This document shows, piece by piece, positions 17,713 to 28,275 of a DNA stretch of 64,000 nucleotides. The notes below the pieces were generated by a model, which was not told the DNA's origin, made no database searches, and saw only the letters and a list, made by a program, of their open reading frames with translations. The stretch's first letter is position 1, and each line of letters starts with the position of its first letter. A program made the position numbers and the translations under genes. The DNA lies in the NCBI RefSeq assembly GCF_000685275.1, contig NZ_ARYK01000002.1:354711-418710 (forward strand). The letters run 5' to 3'. Source of the stretch: Hyphomonas johnsonii MHS-2. GTDB lineage: Bacteria > Pseudomonadota > Alphaproteobacteria > Caulobacterales > Hyphomonadaceae.

Positions 17713-20700
17713 GCGGATATGCCGAACTGGCCGTCACGAGCAATTTCTCCTTCCTGCGCGGGGCATCCCACGCCGAGGAACTTGTTATCCAGGCCAAGGC
17801 CCTTGGCCTTTCGGCCATCGGCATTGCGGACCACAACACGCTGGCGGGAGTCGTGCGCGCGCATGTCGCCGCCAAGGAGGCCGGGCTGAAACTGCTGGTC
17901 GGCGCGCGGCTGGTGCCGACCGATGGACCGCACCTGATCTGCTACCCGGAGAACCGGGCCGCCTACGGGCGCCTCTCGGCCCTCCTGTCCCTCGGCAAGC
18001 GGCGCGCCGAAAAGGGCGACTGCCTGATTTCCCTTGAAGACATCATCACCCATGGCGAAGGCCAGGTCTTCATTGCCATTCCCCCTGACCACCCCGGCAC
18101 CGCCTTTTCGGAAACCCTGGAACGGCTCGGCCGCGAATGGCCCCGCCGCCTCTATCTCGCTGCGCGGCATGACTATGGCGGGCGCAACCGGGAACGCATC
18201 GCGCGGCTGGCCGACCTTGGCGCACGGGCCGGCGTGCCGCTCGTCGCCGTCAATGACGTGCTCTACCACATGCCGGAACGCCGTCCGCTGCAGGATGTCC
18301 TGACCTGTATCCGCGAACACTGCACGATCGATGCGGCCGGGTTCCGCCTCGCCGCGAATGCAGAACGCCATATCAAGAGTCCGGACGAGATGGCGCGCCT
18401 GTTCAGGGGGTTCGAGCCGGCTCTCGCCCGTACGCAGGTGATTGCCGACCGCTGCACATTCAGCCTTGATGAACTCGCCTATGAGTATCCGGACGAGCCC
18501 GTACCACCTGGAAAGACCCCGCAGGAGCATCTTGAAACCCTCACCTGGAAAGGGGCGGACCGGCGATACCCGACCGGCATTCCGGAAGCCGTCAGCGCCG
18601 CGCTTCACAAGGAGCTCGCCATGATCGCCGCCCTTGATTATGCGCCCTACTTCCTGACCGTCCATGACATCGTGGCCTGGGCCCGTGGAAAGGATATTCT
18701 CTGCCAGGGGCGCGGATCGGCGGCGAACTCCGCTGTCTGCTTCTGCCTCGGCATCACGAGTGTCGATCCCGGCACAACCAGCCTCCTGTTCGAGCGGTTC
18801 CTGTCAAAGGAACGCCGCGAACCACCGGATATCGATGTCGATTTCGAGCACGAGCGGCGCGAAGAGGTGATCCAGTATGTCTACCGCCGCTATGGCCGCC
18901 ACAGGGCCGCCCTCACGGCGACCGTCATCTCCTATCGTCCCCGCTCTGCCGTGCGTGAAGTCTGCAAGGCGCTCGGCCTGTCGGAGGATATTTCCTCAGC
19001 CCTTGCCGGAACGGTCTGGGGCAGTTGGGGTAGCACGATAAAGGAAGACCAGATCCGGCAGGCGGCGCTCGACCCCGCGAACGCGATGATCCGCCGGGCC
19101 ATCATCCTGATCCGCCAGCTGATCGGTTTCCCGCGCCACCTGTCGCAGCATGTCGGCGGCTTTGTGCTGACGCGCGGGCCTCTCACCGAGACAGTCCCGA
19201 TCGGCAATGCGGCGATGGACGAGCGCACATTCATCGAATGGGACAAGGACGACATCAGTGCGCTTGGCATCATGAAGGTCGACGTGCTCGCTCTCGGCAT
19301 GCTGACCTGCATCCGCAAGGCTTTCGACATGCTGCGTCTCCACAAGGGCATCGACCTCGATCTTGCCAGCCTGCCGCCGGAAGACACCGCAACATATGAC
19401 ATGCTCTGCAAGGCCGACAGCCTCGGCGTCTTCCAGGTCGAAAGCCGGGCGCAGATGAGCATGCTGCCGCGGCTGCGCCCGCGCGTATTCTATGACCTTG
19501 TCATCGAAGTCGCGATCGTGCGGCCTGGCCCGATCCAGGGCAACATGGTGCACCCCTATCTGCGACGCCGGAAGAAGATCGAGCCGGTCTCTTACCCGTC
19601 GCCGTCACCGGAGCACGGCCCGCCCGACGAACTGGAACGCATCCTGAAACGCACATTGGGCGTGCCGCTGTTCCAAGAACAGGCGATGCAGATTTCCATC
19701 GATGCCGCCAGCTTTACACCTGATGAGGCCAATGGCCTGCGCCGGTCCATGGCGACATTCCGCAAGCTCGGCACGATCCGGAACTATGAAGACATGATGG
19801 TCGGCCGGATGATCGCCCGGGGATACGACCCGGTCTTTGCCCAGCGCTGTTTCGACCAGGTAAAGGGCTTCGGCGAATATGGTTTCCCGGAAAGCCATGC
19901 CGCATCCTTTGCCCTTCTCGTCTATGTTTCCGCCTGGCTGAAATGCCATCATCCGGATGTCTTCTGCGCAGCGCTGCTGAACAGCCAGCCAATGGGGTTC
20001 TATGCCCCGGCCCAGATCATCCGCGACGCCCGGGAACATGGTGTGGAAGTGCGGCCGGTGGATGTGAATCTCTCTGACTGGGACAACACGCTGGAACCCG
20101 GCGGTACAGGCCATTGCGCGGTGAGGCTGGGTTTCCGGCAGGTCGACGGCCTGCGCGAGGACGAAATGGAAATCCTGATGGCGGAACGCGGCGGTGGCTA
20201 TGACGCACCGGAGGACATTCGCCGCCGCACCGGCATCGCAAGACGAGCCGTCGAATTGCTGGCCAATGCCGATGCGTTCCGGTCTATGGCACGCGACCGC
20301 CGGGCGGCCCTGTGGGCGGTGCGGGGCGAAGCCGCTGAGCGTACGCTCCCCCTCTTCCATGCCGCCGACATCGCCGAGCAGAGCGCCGAAACACCGGTCA
20401 GCCTTCCCGCCATGCCGGCATCAGAACATGTGCTGCAGGATTACCAGTCCATGCGCCTGTCCTTGAAGGACCACCCCTTGAGGTTTCTCCGATCCGACTA
20501 TGCCCGCATGAAGCTTGTGACGACGGAACAGGCCACCGGCCTGAAGAATGGCGCGCGGGTCCAGACAGCCGGCGTCGTGCTCGTGCGCCAGCGACCTGGC
20601 TCTGCCAGCGGGGTCTGCTTTATCACGCTCGAGGATGAGACCGGCATCGCCAATCTTGTCGTATGGCCGAAAGTCTTTGACCGTTTCCGCGCCGTCGTGA

Positions 20701-20960
20701 TGGGAGCCCGCATTCTCATGGTCCGCGGCAGGGTCCAGACAGCGGACAATGTCACCCACATCGTCGCAACCGAACTGATTGACCGGACAGCGGACCTGGA
20801 CCGCCTGTCCGAAAATACCGGCGGAGATCCGCTGAAATCGGTTCTGGCAAATGCCGACGAGATTGCCCATTCTGTTAGGGAAGGACGTAACCCGCCTCCG
20901 CCATCGCGGAACCATCCCCGCAACGTGCGCATCATCCCGCCCAGCCGCGACTTTCATTAG
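17709..20960 (+). CDS. dnaE2: Error-prone DNA polymerase III alpha subunit
   Basis: A 1083-residue C-family polymerase that copies past damage. The N-terminal PHP domain contains [16 protein letters not shown] and [10 protein letters not shown]. The active site carries [16 protein letters not shown] with catalytic Asp residues. The helix-hairpin-helix region and C-terminal OB fold ([20 protein letters not shown]) are complete. The frame is open further upstream inside imuB, but the ATG at 17709 with a four-base overlap is the standard arrangement. It is part of the SOS imuA-imuB-dnaE2 operon. Confidence 0.95.
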   Translation: MSGYAELAVTSNFSFLRGASHAEELVIQAKALGLSAIGIADHNTLAGVVRAHVAAKEAGLKLLVGARLVPTDGPHLICYPENRAAYGRLSALLSLGKRRAEKGDCLISLEDIITHGEGQVFIAIPPDHPGTAFSETLERLGREWPRRLYLAARHDYGGRNRERIARLADLGARAGVPLVAVNDVLYHMPERRPLQDVLTCIREHCTIDAAGFRLAANAERHIKSPDEMARLFRGFEPALARTQVIADRCTFSLDELAYEYPDEPVPPGKTPQEHLETLTWKGADRRYPTGIPEAVSAALHKELAMIAALDYAPYFLTVHDIVAWARGKDILCQGRGSAANSAVCFCLGITSVDPGTTSLLFERFLSKERREPPDIDVDFEHERREEVIQYVYRRYGRHRAALTATVISYRPRSAVREVCKALGLSEDISSALAGTVWGSWGSTIKEDQIRQAALDPANAMIRRAIILIRQLIGFPRHLSQHVGGFVLTRGPLTETVPIGNAAMDERTFIEWDKDDISALGIMKVDVLALGMLTCIRKAFDMLRLHKGIDLDLASLPPEDTATYDMLCKADSLGVFQVESRAQMSMLPRLRPRVFYDLVIEVAIVRPGPIQGNMVHPYLRRRKKIEPVSYPSPSPEHGPPDELERILKRTLGVPLFQEQAMQISIDAASFTPDEANGLRRSMATFRKLGTIRNYEDMMVGRMIARGYDPVFAQRCFDQVKGFGEYGFPESHAASFALLVYVSAWLKCHHPDVFCAALLNSQPMGFYAPAQIIRDAREHGVEVRPVDVNLSDWDNTLEPGGTGHCAVRLGFRQVDGLREDEMEILMAERGGGYDAPEDIRRRTGIARRAVELLANADAFRSMARDRRAALWAVRGEAAERTLPLFHAADIAEQSAETPVSLPAMPASEHVLQDYQSMRLSLKDHPLRFLRSDYARMKLVTTEQATGLKNGARVQTAGVVLVRQRPGSASGVCFITLEDETGIANLVVWPKVFDRFRAVVMGARILMVRGRVQTADNVTHIVATELIDRTADLDRLSENTGGDPLKSVLANADEIAHSVREGRNPPPPSRNHPRNVRIIPPSRDFH

Positions 20961-20999
20961 GCAATAACAGGACTCGCTACCGGGCCGCCAAGGCCCCCC

Positions 21000-21158
21000 T
21001 TACACTGCCGCCGCTTCCACGACATCACGCAACCGGTCCTTGCCGAACCACATCTCGTCACCGACGAGGAATGTCGGCGATCCGAAGGCACCACGCTCGA
21101 CAGCCCGCGCCGTATTCGCAACCAGTTCAGCTTTCACGTCCGGATCCTGCGTCAGCAT
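21000..21158 (-). pseudogene. 3' fragment of a 2-hydroxychromene-2-carboxylate isomerase (DsbA-like) gene
   Basis: The minus strand encodes DPDVKAELVANTARAVERG, then FGSPTFLVGDEMWFGKDRL and a stop. This is the characteristic C-terminus of the DsbA-related HCCA isomerase/GST-kappa family, which is normally about 200 residues. Only about 52 residues remain: a TGA lies two codons before the first ATG and no N-terminal part is found. It is a remnant, probably truncated by a past rearrangement between dnaE2 and the cobalamin riboswitch. Confidence 0.75.
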
Positions 21159-21204
21159 CAATCAGCCCCGTCACGCGCGCCGAGCCCAGATGCCTGAACG
21201 TCTA

Positions 21205-21233
21205 TTGACAGCCTTTCGCGCTTGCAACATGAC
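21205..21233 (+). promoter_or_regulatory. Possible promoter of the cobalamin-regulated operon
   Basis: A perfect -35 hexamer TTGACA (21205-21210) is followed after 17 bases by a weak -10 candidate (CATGAC). It sits just before the riboswitch, where a promoter is required. The -10 match is poor. Confidence 0.35.
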
Positions 21234-21235
21234 GT

Positions 21236-21403
21236 CTCTCAGATGGTGCCCCTGTTAAAGGGGGCTAAGAGGGAAGCCGGTGTAATTCCGGTGCTGTACC
21301 CGCAACTGTCAGCCGGGAGCCGATGGCCAAACAAGTCACTGGGAGACGAGTCTCCTGGGAAGACGGCCAGACGCATTGATCGGTGAGCCAGGAGACCTGC
21401 CAT
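21236..21403 (+). promoter_or_regulatory. Cobalamin (B12) riboswitch
   Basis: The conserved landmarks occur in order: AAGAGGGAAGCCGGTG, a hairpin around AATTCCGGTGCTG, CCCGCAACTGT, CACTGGGA, and the 3' box GAGCCAGGAGACCTGCC. It senses adenosylcobalamin and should switch off the downstream btuB and import genes when B12 is plentiful. About 180 bases separate it from the btuB start; these presumably hold the expression platform. Confidence 0.95.
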
Positions 21404-21587
21404 CGCGTCGTTCGTCCGGAGACCGGGAATAGTTCTCAGCGGGCGGGATAGGGATTTCGCCATAAGGCGCCCTTCCTCTGTAGCGACTCCGAAAATTGGC
21501 CTGGCCGCCCGCACCGGCAACGGTGGGGCCAGCATGTTGCTATTGAACGCACCTCCATGACGGGCGGCGGGTGCGGGGGAATAAACC

Positions 21588-23432
21588 ATGTACTACAAAG
21601 CAGCCCTCCTGGGCGCTGTTGCACTCTCTGGCGTGACGCCGGCGTTCGCACAAACCGACGACACTGACACGACCAAGCTCGACACGATCATCGTGGAAGG
21701 ATCACGTCTGGAACAGCCCGCGACCGAAATGGGATCCAGCGTGTCCATCATCACGGCCGACGACATTTCCCGGCTGGGCTTTGATTTTGCCGGTGATGCG
21801 ATCGCAGCTGCGCCGGGGGTGACGGTCAATCAGAACGGCACTTTTGGCGGCACCGCCACGGTGCGCATCCGCGGGGCGTCAAGCGAGCAGACTCTTGTCC
21901 TGATTGACGGCGTACCCGTGAATGATTCAACGGCCCCCGGCGGCGGATATGACTTCGCCCGCCTCGATACCGAAAACATAGCCCGAATCGAAATCCTGAA
22001 GGGCCCCCAATCAACGCTATGGGGCACAGACGCGATTGGCGGTGTTGTTTCCATCACGACAAAGGAACCCGAGAAGCGTCTGGCTGGCTCTGCCTTTGGC
22101 GAATACGGTTCATTCAACACCTTTCGCGGCGGCGCTTCGATCGGCAATTCCGGTGACGCTGGTGATTTCCGCGTTGCCTTGACCGGCATGAGCACTGACG
22201 GAATATCCAGGGCCGACGAGCAGAATGGCAATACAGAAGACGACGGGTTCGACTCGCTGACCGCTTCGGCGAAGGCGGGACTGAACCTGCCATCCAACGC
22301 GCGACTCAGCGCCACCCTATTGTGGAACGATGCTGAAACGGAGTTCGACAGCTTCGACGGCACGGCACAGGGCAGCGTTGCCGACGGCGACGAAAGCAGC
22401 GAAACCGGACAGCTTTCTGGCGATATCTCCCTCAAGGCGCCCCTGTTCGACGGGCGGCTCGAAAACCTGCTCCTCGTCGGTTACGCGCAGATCGATCGCA
22501 AGAACTTCACAAACGGAACCGAGAGCTTTTCGACCGATGGAGACCGCGTCGTTTATCGCTACCAGGGAACCCTGAACATCGACGATCGCAACAAGATGGC
22601 CTTCGGCGCCGAACGTGAAGATTCGTCGGCCGATGGCGAAAGCACGTGGATCAATGGCCTGTTTGCGCTCTATGAATACAAACCGGTCGAGTCCCTGACG
22701 CTGACCGGTGGCTTGCGGCTCGACGACCATGAGCGCTTCGGATCCGAAACGACCGGTCGCGTCGCTGCGGCGTTCAATCCGACAGAACAGGTCACCCTGC
22801 GCGCAAGCTGGGGCCAGGGATTCAAGGCGCCAACCATCTTCCAGACAACCTTCTTCTGCTGTGGCGCTACCGGCCCCAATGCCGGCCTCAAGGCGGAAAC
22901 GTCCGAAGCCTTCGATCTGGGTGCCGACTGGCGGTCGAGAGACGGGCGTGCGGAAGCTGGAATTACTTACTTCGATCAGACGACAGATGACATGATCAAT
23001 TTCGCGTTCGCGGTCGGCGGCTACGAGAACATCGACAAGGTCAACTCCCGGGGCGTCGAAGCATATGCAGGTTACCAGTTCACCAGCTGGCTCGGCGTGG
23101 CGGCAAATTACGCCTATATCAATGCCGAGGACGGAACCGGCACCAAGTTGATACAAGTGCCGGAACAGTCGGGTGACATCACGTTCTCGCTCGATCCGGA
23201 TGGTCCGCTCTCCGGAGCTGTCCTTGTCAGGTACAATGGTGAAGAGCCAGCCTTTGACGGATCGACATCGGATGCTTGGACCCGGGTGGATCTTACCGGT
23301 CGGTACCAACTTTCCAACGGGGTGGAGGTCTTCGGCCGGGTTGAGAACCTCTTCGACGAAGACTACCAGCAGATCCTGGGATACGGCACCCCCGGCCTGT
23401 CAGGTTCTGTCGGAATTCGCCTGCACTACTGA
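21588..23432 (+). CDS. btuB: TonB-dependent vitamin B12 receptor
   Basis: A 614-residue outer-membrane receptor with signal peptide MYYKAALLGAVALSGVTPAFA, TonB-box-like LDTIIVEGSR, plug domain (VRIRGASSEQTLVLIDGVPV, ILKGPQSTLWGTDAIGG), and a barrel ending GSVGIRLHY with the terminal aromatic. Length and plug motifs fit BtuB. The B12 riboswitch upstream and the btuF-btuC-btuD genes downstream confirm cobalamin uptake. CGGGGGA precedes the ATG. Confidence 0.93.
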   Translation: MYYKAALLGAVALSGVTPAFAQTDDTDTTKLDTIIVEGSRLEQPATEMGSSVSIITADDISRLGFDFAGDAIAAAPGVTVNQNGTFGGTATVRIRGASSEQTLVLIDGVPVNDSTAPGGGYDFARLDTENIARIEILKGPQSTLWGTDAIGGVVSITTKEPEKRLAGSAFGEYGSFNTFRGGASIGNSGDAGDFRVALTGMSTDGISRADEQNGNTEDDGFDSLTASAKAGLNLPSNARLSATLLWNDAETEFDSFDGTAQGSVADGDESSETGQLSGDISLKAPLFDGRLENLLLVGYAQIDRKNFTNGTESFSTDGDRVVYRYQGTLNIDDRNKMAFGAEREDSSADGESTWINGLFALYEYKPVESLTLTGGLRLDDHERFGSETTGRVAAAFNPTEQVTLRASWGQGFKAPTIFQTTFFCCGATGPNAGLKAETSEAFDLGADWRSRDGRAEAGITYFDQTTDDMINFAFAVGGYENIDKVNSRGVEAYAGYQFTSWLGVAANYAYINAEDGTGTKLIQVPEQSGDITFSLDPDGPLSGAVLVRYNGEEPAFDGSTSDAWTRVDLTGRYQLSNGVEVFGRVENLFDEDYQQILGYGTPGLSGSVGIRLHY

Positions 23433-23442
23433 GGAAGCAAAC

Positions 23443-24270
23443 GTGTCGAGACTGATGATCCTTCTGGTCGGGCTCTGCCTTGCCGCCTGCAGCGCCCGGG
23501 ATGCGCCGCAGGTGAACGGGACCGACCGCCCGAGCCGGATCGTCAGTCTCGACTATTGCGCCGACCAGTTCGTGCTGAAACTGGCGGACCGCGACCGCAT
23601 ACTCGCCGTGTCACCAGACGCGGCAAAGGACTTCTCCTACATGCATGCAGCCGCGAAGGGCGCACCAACTGTCCGGCCGCTCGCCGAGGACGTCCTGATC
23701 CTGAAACCCGACCTTGTGGTCCGCTCCTATGGCGGCGGACCGAATGCAGCAGCCTTCTTTGAACAGGCCGGCGTGCCGGTTCTCAATGTCGGCTGGGCCG
23801 GCGACATTCCGTCCGTCATGACGAATATACAGTCAATGGCCGATGGCCTGGGCGAGCCAGAGCGCGGCGAGGCGCTTGTGACAGACATGCGAGCACGCTT
23901 GGACGCCCTCAACGTGCGGTCGGATCAGAAGCGGGCGCTCTACCTTACGCCGGCGGGCGTAACGTCCGGGCCAGGCTCACTCATTCACGCCATGCTGGTC
24001 GCAGCGGGGCTCACGAATTTCGAGGAAACATCCGGCTGGCGGGCAATCCCCCTCGAACGCCTTGCCTATGATCAGCCAGACGTCGTGGTCGCGGCCTTCT
24101 TCGGAAGCCTTGCCAACCATCCCGATGCCTGGAGCCCGATGAACCACCCGGTTGCGCAGGCCCAACTCAGCGATCGGGACGTCGTGCCATTGCAGGGCGC
24201 ATGGACAACCTGCGGTGGATGGTTCCTGATGGATGCCATCGAGGCCCTGGCGGAAGGAACACCCGAATGA
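23443..24270 (+). CDS. btuF: Cobalamin ABC transporter substrate-binding lipoprotein
   Basis: About 275 residues. I chose the GTG at 23443 because GAGGAAG lies just upstream and it yields a lipoprotein signal (LMILLVGLCLAAC; lipobox LAAC). The remainder is a helical-backbone metal/B12-binding fold (RIVSLDYCADQFVLKLADRD, then LKPDLVVRSYGG). The stop overlaps the permease ATG. It would receive B12 from BtuB in the periplasm. Confidence 0.88.
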   Translation: MSRLMILLVGLCLAACSARDAPQVNGTDRPSRIVSLDYCADQFVLKLADRDRILAVSPDAAKDFSYMHAAAKGAPTVRPLAEDVLILKPDLVVRSYGGGPNAAAFFEQAGVPVLNVGWAGDIPSVMTNIQSMADGLGEPERGEALVTDMRARLDALNVRSDQKRALYLTPAGVTSGPGSLIHAMLVAAGLTNFEETSGWRAIPLERLAYDQPDVVVAAFFGSLANHPDAWSPMNHPVAQAQLSDRDVVPLQGAWTTCGGWFLMDAIEALAEGTPE

Positions 24271-25259
24271 CCACCCGCGCATTGCTGTTGCCCGCGCTCG
24301 CCGCCGCCTGCCTGGTTGCGATTGTCGCGGCCTGCCTCATTGGCTCCACTCCCCTCCCGGCCGACCGCGTCCTTGCGGCCCTTGTTGGCGGCGCAGATGC
24401 CGGTGACCGCCTCGTCGTGTGGCAGATCCGGCTGCCCCGGGCAATCGCGGCATTCCTTGTCGGCGCCTCACTCGGGATCAGCGGTGCGGCTCTGCAAGGA
24501 CTCCTGCGCAACCCGCTCGCCGAGCCTGGCGTGCTTGGCGTCTCGGCCAGCGCCTCCCTTGCCGCCACCTTCTCGCTCTACTACGGCCTCACCGCCATCT
24601 CCCCTTGGGCACTCCCCGTCGCCGCGATCACCGGCGCTCTGGCTGCCACCGCCCTGATCGCCCTCGCCGCCATACGAACGCAGTCCGTGGTGACACTCAT
24701 CCTCATCGGTGTCGGCCTGTCGAGCTTTGCCGGTGCAGCGATGAGCCTGCTCATGAACCTCGCGCCGAACCCCTTCTCCCTGTCAGACATGATCAACTGG
24801 ATGCTGGGCTCCGTCGCCAATCGCAGCTTCACCGAAATCGGCCTCACGGCGCCATTCTTCTTCGCTGGCGGTGCAATCCTGCTCGCGACGCGCCGGGGGC
24901 TCTCGGCCCTGACGCTTGGCGAAGAGGCCGCCAGTGGTGTCGGCCTCAACCTGCGCCACCAGCGCATCTTCACCGTTCTCGGCGCAGGGCTCGCGACCGG
25001 GGCGTCCGTTGCCCTGGGTGGCGCCATCGGGTTTGTCGGCATCGTCGCGCCACACATCGTGCGGCCCTTCGTCGGGTACGACCCCGCCCGCTCTCTCATG
25101 CCTTCCGCGCTGCTGGCCGGCCTGATCCTTGTCGTCGCAGACATTTTCGTTCGCGTCCTGCCAACCACCAACGAATTGAAGCTCGGCGTCGTCGCCGCCC
25201 TCATCGGCGCACCGGCTTTTGCCTGGATCGCCATGCAAAGGCGGGCGGTCCATGACTGA
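24267..25259 (+). CDS. btuC: Cobalamin ABC transporter permease
   Basis: A 330-residue FecCD-family permease with about ten membrane helices. Family motifs are WQIRLPRAIAAFLVGASLG, QGLLRNPLAEPGVLGVS and GAIGFVGIVAPHIVRPFVG. It overlaps btuF by four bases and btuD by eight. It forms the inner-membrane channel for B12. Confidence 0.92.
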   Translation: MTTRALLLPALAAACLVAIVAACLIGSTPLPADRVLAALVGGADAGDRLVVWQIRLPRAIAAFLVGASLGISGAALQGLLRNPLAEPGVLGVSASASLAATFSLYYGLTAISPWALPVAAITGALAATALIALAAIRTQSVVTLILIGVGLSSFAGAAMSLLMNLAPNPFSLSDMINWMLGSVANRSFTEIGLTAPFFFAGGAILLATRRGLSALTLGEEAASGVGLNLRHQRIFTVLGAGLATGASVALGGAIGFVGIVAPHIVRPFVGYDPARSLMPSALLAGLILVVADIFVRVLPTTNELKLGVVAALIGAPAFAWIAMQRRAVHD

Positions 25260-26013
25260 ATTGTGCGTCACAAATCTCTCTGTCGTGCGTGACGGCGCCT
25301 CGCTTGTCTCCAATGCGTCGTTCCAGCTGCAGCCTGGTGAACTCATCGTCGCGCTCGGTCCGAATGGCGCCGGCAAGACCAGTCTGCTGCGTGCAGCGCT
25401 TGCCCTCGAACGACGCTCCAACGGCACGGCGACGATCGACGGGCACGACACGAGCCAGCTTTCGCCCATGGCCCGGGCCGAAAGCATCGCCTACCTGCCC
25501 CAAATCCGCCCGCTCGCCTGGCCGAACCTTGTTCGGGATGTGGTGGCGCTTGGCCGCTTTTCCCATGGCGCTGCGCTGGGCCGGCTTCAGGCAACGGACC
25601 GGGACGCCGTTGAAAAGGCGTTGGCGGCCTGCGATCTGGAGCACCTTGCCGACAGACGGACGGATACGCTGTCCGGGGGTGAAATTGCCCGCGTCCACTG
25701 CGCCCGCGCCTTTGCGGCCGGCGCCCCTCTCCTGGTTGCGGACGAGCCAGTCGCCGCCCTTGATCCGCGCCACCAGTTCAGGATCATGGAACTTATCGCC
25801 GACTATGTTGCCGGCGGCGGAGGCGCCCTCGTGGTGCTTCACGATATTTCCCTGGCTGCGCGCTATGCCAGTCGCATCCTCTGGATGAAGGAGGGGCGGA
25901 TCGTGGCCGACGGATCGCCGGCAGACACACTCACGGCCGGTCGCCTTGAATCCGTGTATGGTGTCCGGGCGCGCGTGAGCGGGCTCAGCGTCGAGATTGA
26001 CGGGGCAGCATGA
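25252..26013 (+). CDS. btuD: Cobalamin ABC transporter ATPase
   Basis: A 253-residue ABC ATPase. Walker A GPNGAGKTS (36-44), signature LSGGE, Walker B LLVADEP and the H-loop histidine in VVLHDISLAARYASR are all present. It starts inside the btuC end. It is the last gene of the B12 operon and ends about 70 bases before tRNA-Ser. Confidence 0.92.
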   Translation: MTELCVTNLSVVRDGASLVSNASFQLQPGELIVALGPNGAGKTSLLRAALALERRSNGTATIDGHDTSQLSPMARAESIAYLPQIRPLAWPNLVRDVVALGRFSHGAALGRLQATDRDAVEKALAACDLEHLADRRTDTLSGGEIARVHCARAFAAGAPLLVADEPVAALDPRHQFRIMELIADYVAGGGGALVVLHDISLAARYASRILWMKEGRIVADGSPADTLTAGRLESVYGVRARVSGLSVEIDGAA

Positions 26014-26086
26014 AAACCGGAGCTGCTGCACGATGCCCATGTACGCTTGCGCGACCGGCCGATGATGGCTAGAGACATGCTCGCGT

Positions 26087-26176
26087 GGAGAGGTGGCCGA
26101 GCGGCTGAAGGCGCGCCCCTGCTAAGGGCGTATACGTTAACGCGTATCGAGGGTTCGAATCCCTTCCTCTCCGCCA
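26087..26176 (+). tRNA. tRNA-Ser(GCT), integration target
   Basis: Acceptor GGAGAGG pairs with CCTCTCC, then discriminator G and encoded CCA. The anticodon loop CTGCTAA gives GCT. A long variable arm (class II) and T-arm GAGGG/TTCGAAT/CCCTT fit serine tRNA. The 3' 65 bases plus five bases beyond are repeated at 54844-54913, so the gene is intact here but is the left junction of an integrated element. Confidence 0.95.
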
Positions 26177-26181
26177 GCAAT
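26112..26181 (+). repeat. attL: 70-bp direct repeat, left end of the island
   Basis: Seventy bases from the tRNA-Ser anticodon arm through the CCA and five bases beyond (ending CCAGCAAT) are identical to 54844-54913. The match stops sharply on both sides. This is the usual signature of tyrosine-integrase insertion into a tRNA 3' end. Confidence 0.92.
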
Positions 26182-26760
26182 CCCAATAAATACAGCAGAA
26201 TTGACGAACAGCCGCTGGAAACTCTCGCCGAGCCGCATCCAGACACTGACGGCTCACAACGTGAACAGACGGGAGATTCTCGTTCAAGACGGTGCAGAAA
26301 CGGTGCAGGTGTGTTCTCGGACCGTTCTGACGAACTGTTTCAAAGTTGAAACGTCAGTCCCGTATTTGAAGGGCGCTCCGACGAAGTGAGTACAGCCTTT
26401 CCGGTTTCGGGACGGAACCCGCTAGTATTACAGAAATACCGCACTCTCCTATGAAGGTGTTGATTCTGTCATAGAACGACGGCGGCCGCATTTTTTTCTC
26501 TCTCGTCCCCGTCAGTACAAGTATCACCACCCCCTGACGAGGCCATGTCAGAATCACTCGGTAAGGCGTGTTCGACTGCCGGAACGAAGTCGCTGACCCT
26601 CTCGGTGTAAACGAAGTGGGAAGACCATGACTTCAATGCACTAGCGGTCGACAACCACTCAAAAGCACCCATTGCAGACGAGAACTGAACAGAAACGTGT
26701 CAACATCGCATGATCCCTTGCGACGATGATAAAACGCCCTTTCCGACCGCTATTCGCTTC
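26182..26760. other. No supported gene
   Basis: About 580 bases between attL and the caspase-like gene. Short overlapping open frames on both strands lack ribosome sites and recognisable content. Base composition is lower in GC than the core. Confidence 0.5.
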
Positions 26761-28275
26761 TCACCGATCGTTAGTTATTACTATCATACCATTTTCAGTT
26801 TCGCGCGTTGCCAACGAAAGCGGGTCAAATACGACCGCTTCTTCGTCAGGAATAAGTGCCATATTTTGGTGACCACCAATGAGCAAATAGAACTTTTTTG
26901 AACGCATTTTCAGTTCATAAACGTAATGAGATTGTCCTGTCATTCTTGTGAAATCTATCCCGTAAATGTTCCGATTCAGCTTTGAAAAATCAGTGATCTC
27001 TTTTATGCCAACCACGGTAAAGTAGTCGTCGCCCAAGAGCGGTTCAGAAGAGAATTTCTCTGTTGAAAATGGCGGGCCTTTTCCAGCCGAAGCTGACCAT
27101 GTATCAGCGCTGCCACTCCAGGACGCACCTGCGCAGTAGGCATTCCCCAAACACGGCTCAGACAGGATCATGAAGTCGCCGATCTTTGTAGACCCATTGC
27201 CAAGCCTTCCGCTTTTCCTGATATAAAACTTTTGTCCAATACGCTTGGTGCGAAGGTCATCGATTTGTTCAGCAACTGTGCGTCCAGCCATGTGGGCTGA
27301 AGATTCGATAATATTTCGATCGATCGTTTGACGATTTTCTAGTGGGTCCGAAATGGATCGTAGCTGGCTTATCTGCTCATCTACATACTTCAAATTTCGG
27401 CTTGCTGGAAAATTCGAACGGAAATCCGTTAATGCCTTTAGCGTGTTCACCGTGATCGCCGTTGCGAAGGCTTGCGCTTCGGCATCCGACTGCTCGCTTG
27501 TTGTTGAGCATCCAGCGAAACAATAATCAGCGTATCCTGAGAGGCCGCTCTCCATCCAAGGCCGTTGACGGTTCTTAGTTTCGGCCTCGACCATTGTTCG
27601 CACTCGGCGAAACAGTGATTCTACAGATATGCCTGGGGTAACGATAATTGTTGCAAGCGCTTGGGCGTAAGGACTGTTCACGTTACCGTCCTCGGCCACG
27701 GCACCTGGAGCAGTGGCATAAGCAATCAAAGTGCCAGAGGCCTCATTCATTGATGCTAATCCGCCTGTCACACCTCGGGTTGACGACAGGAGCGGATTGT
27801 TCCGGCATGCATCCAATACGACAAAGTTTCGCCTGTTTTTCGCGCGGGCCAAGTGACGGAATACATTTTCAAGCCTAGGCGCCTGAGCCCATATATCAGC
27901 TTCAGTTAATGCTTTTGCATCGACAGGAACGAGATAGTTCAATCCTTGGGATTGAACCCCATGCCCAGCATAGAAGAAGAAACCGGTCGCATCGCTTCCT
28001 GCGGAGGCAAGTCTATCTCCATGCTCATGAAATGCCGTTTCCATTTCACTGCGGGAAGCATTGATAACCGTATGAACTTCAAAGCCCACTTTTATCAACG
28101 CCTCCGCCATTAGAGTCGCATCATTGGATGGGTTCGATAGGTCCCACCCAGAAGAAACATAGTCAGAGTTTGCAATAATAAGCGCAATTCGTGGTTCTTG
28201 TGCAGGCGCCTCCGCTGCTGCGAGGGGATTGGCTATCAATATGATTGCAATAAGAAGCACCTGCCAAAGTGACAC
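26761..28275 (-). CDS. Secreted caspase-like (peptidase C14) protein
   Basis: A 504-residue protein with signal peptide ([20 protein letters not shown]). The caspase-like domain covers about residues 28-250. The catalytic dyad is visible: H105 in [20 protein letters not shown] and C157 in [12 protein letters not shown]. The C-terminal 250 residues are unrecognised, perhaps an effector or sensing part. Secreted bacterial metacaspase-like proteins are common, but their roles vary. It sits just inside the left end of the island with AT-rich codons, suggesting recent acquisition. A role in defence is only a guess. Confidence 0.85.
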   Translation of the reverse strand: MSLWQVLLIAIILIANPLAAAEAPAQEPRIALIIANSDYVSSGWDLSNPSNDATLMAEALIKVGFEVHTVINASRSEMETAFHEHGDRLASAGSDATGFFFYAGHGVQSQGLNYLVPVDAKALTEADIWAQAPRLENVFRHLARAKNRRNFVVLDACRNNPLLSSTRGVTGGLASMNEASGTLIAYATAPGAVAEDGNVNSPYAQALATIIVTPGISVESLFRRVRTMVEAETKNRQRPWMESGLSGYADYCFAGCSTTSEQSDAEAQAFATAITVNTLKALTDFRSNFPASRNLKYVDEQISQLRSISDPLENRQTIDRNIIESSAHMAGRTVAEQIDDLRTKRIGQKFYIRKSGRLGNGSTKIGDFMILSEPCLGNAYCAGASWSGSADTWSASAGKGPPFSTEKFSSEPLLGDDYFTVVGIKEITDFSKLNRNIYGIDFTRMTGQSHYVYELKMRSKKFYLLIGGHQNMALIPDEEAVVFDPLSLATRETENGMIVITNDR

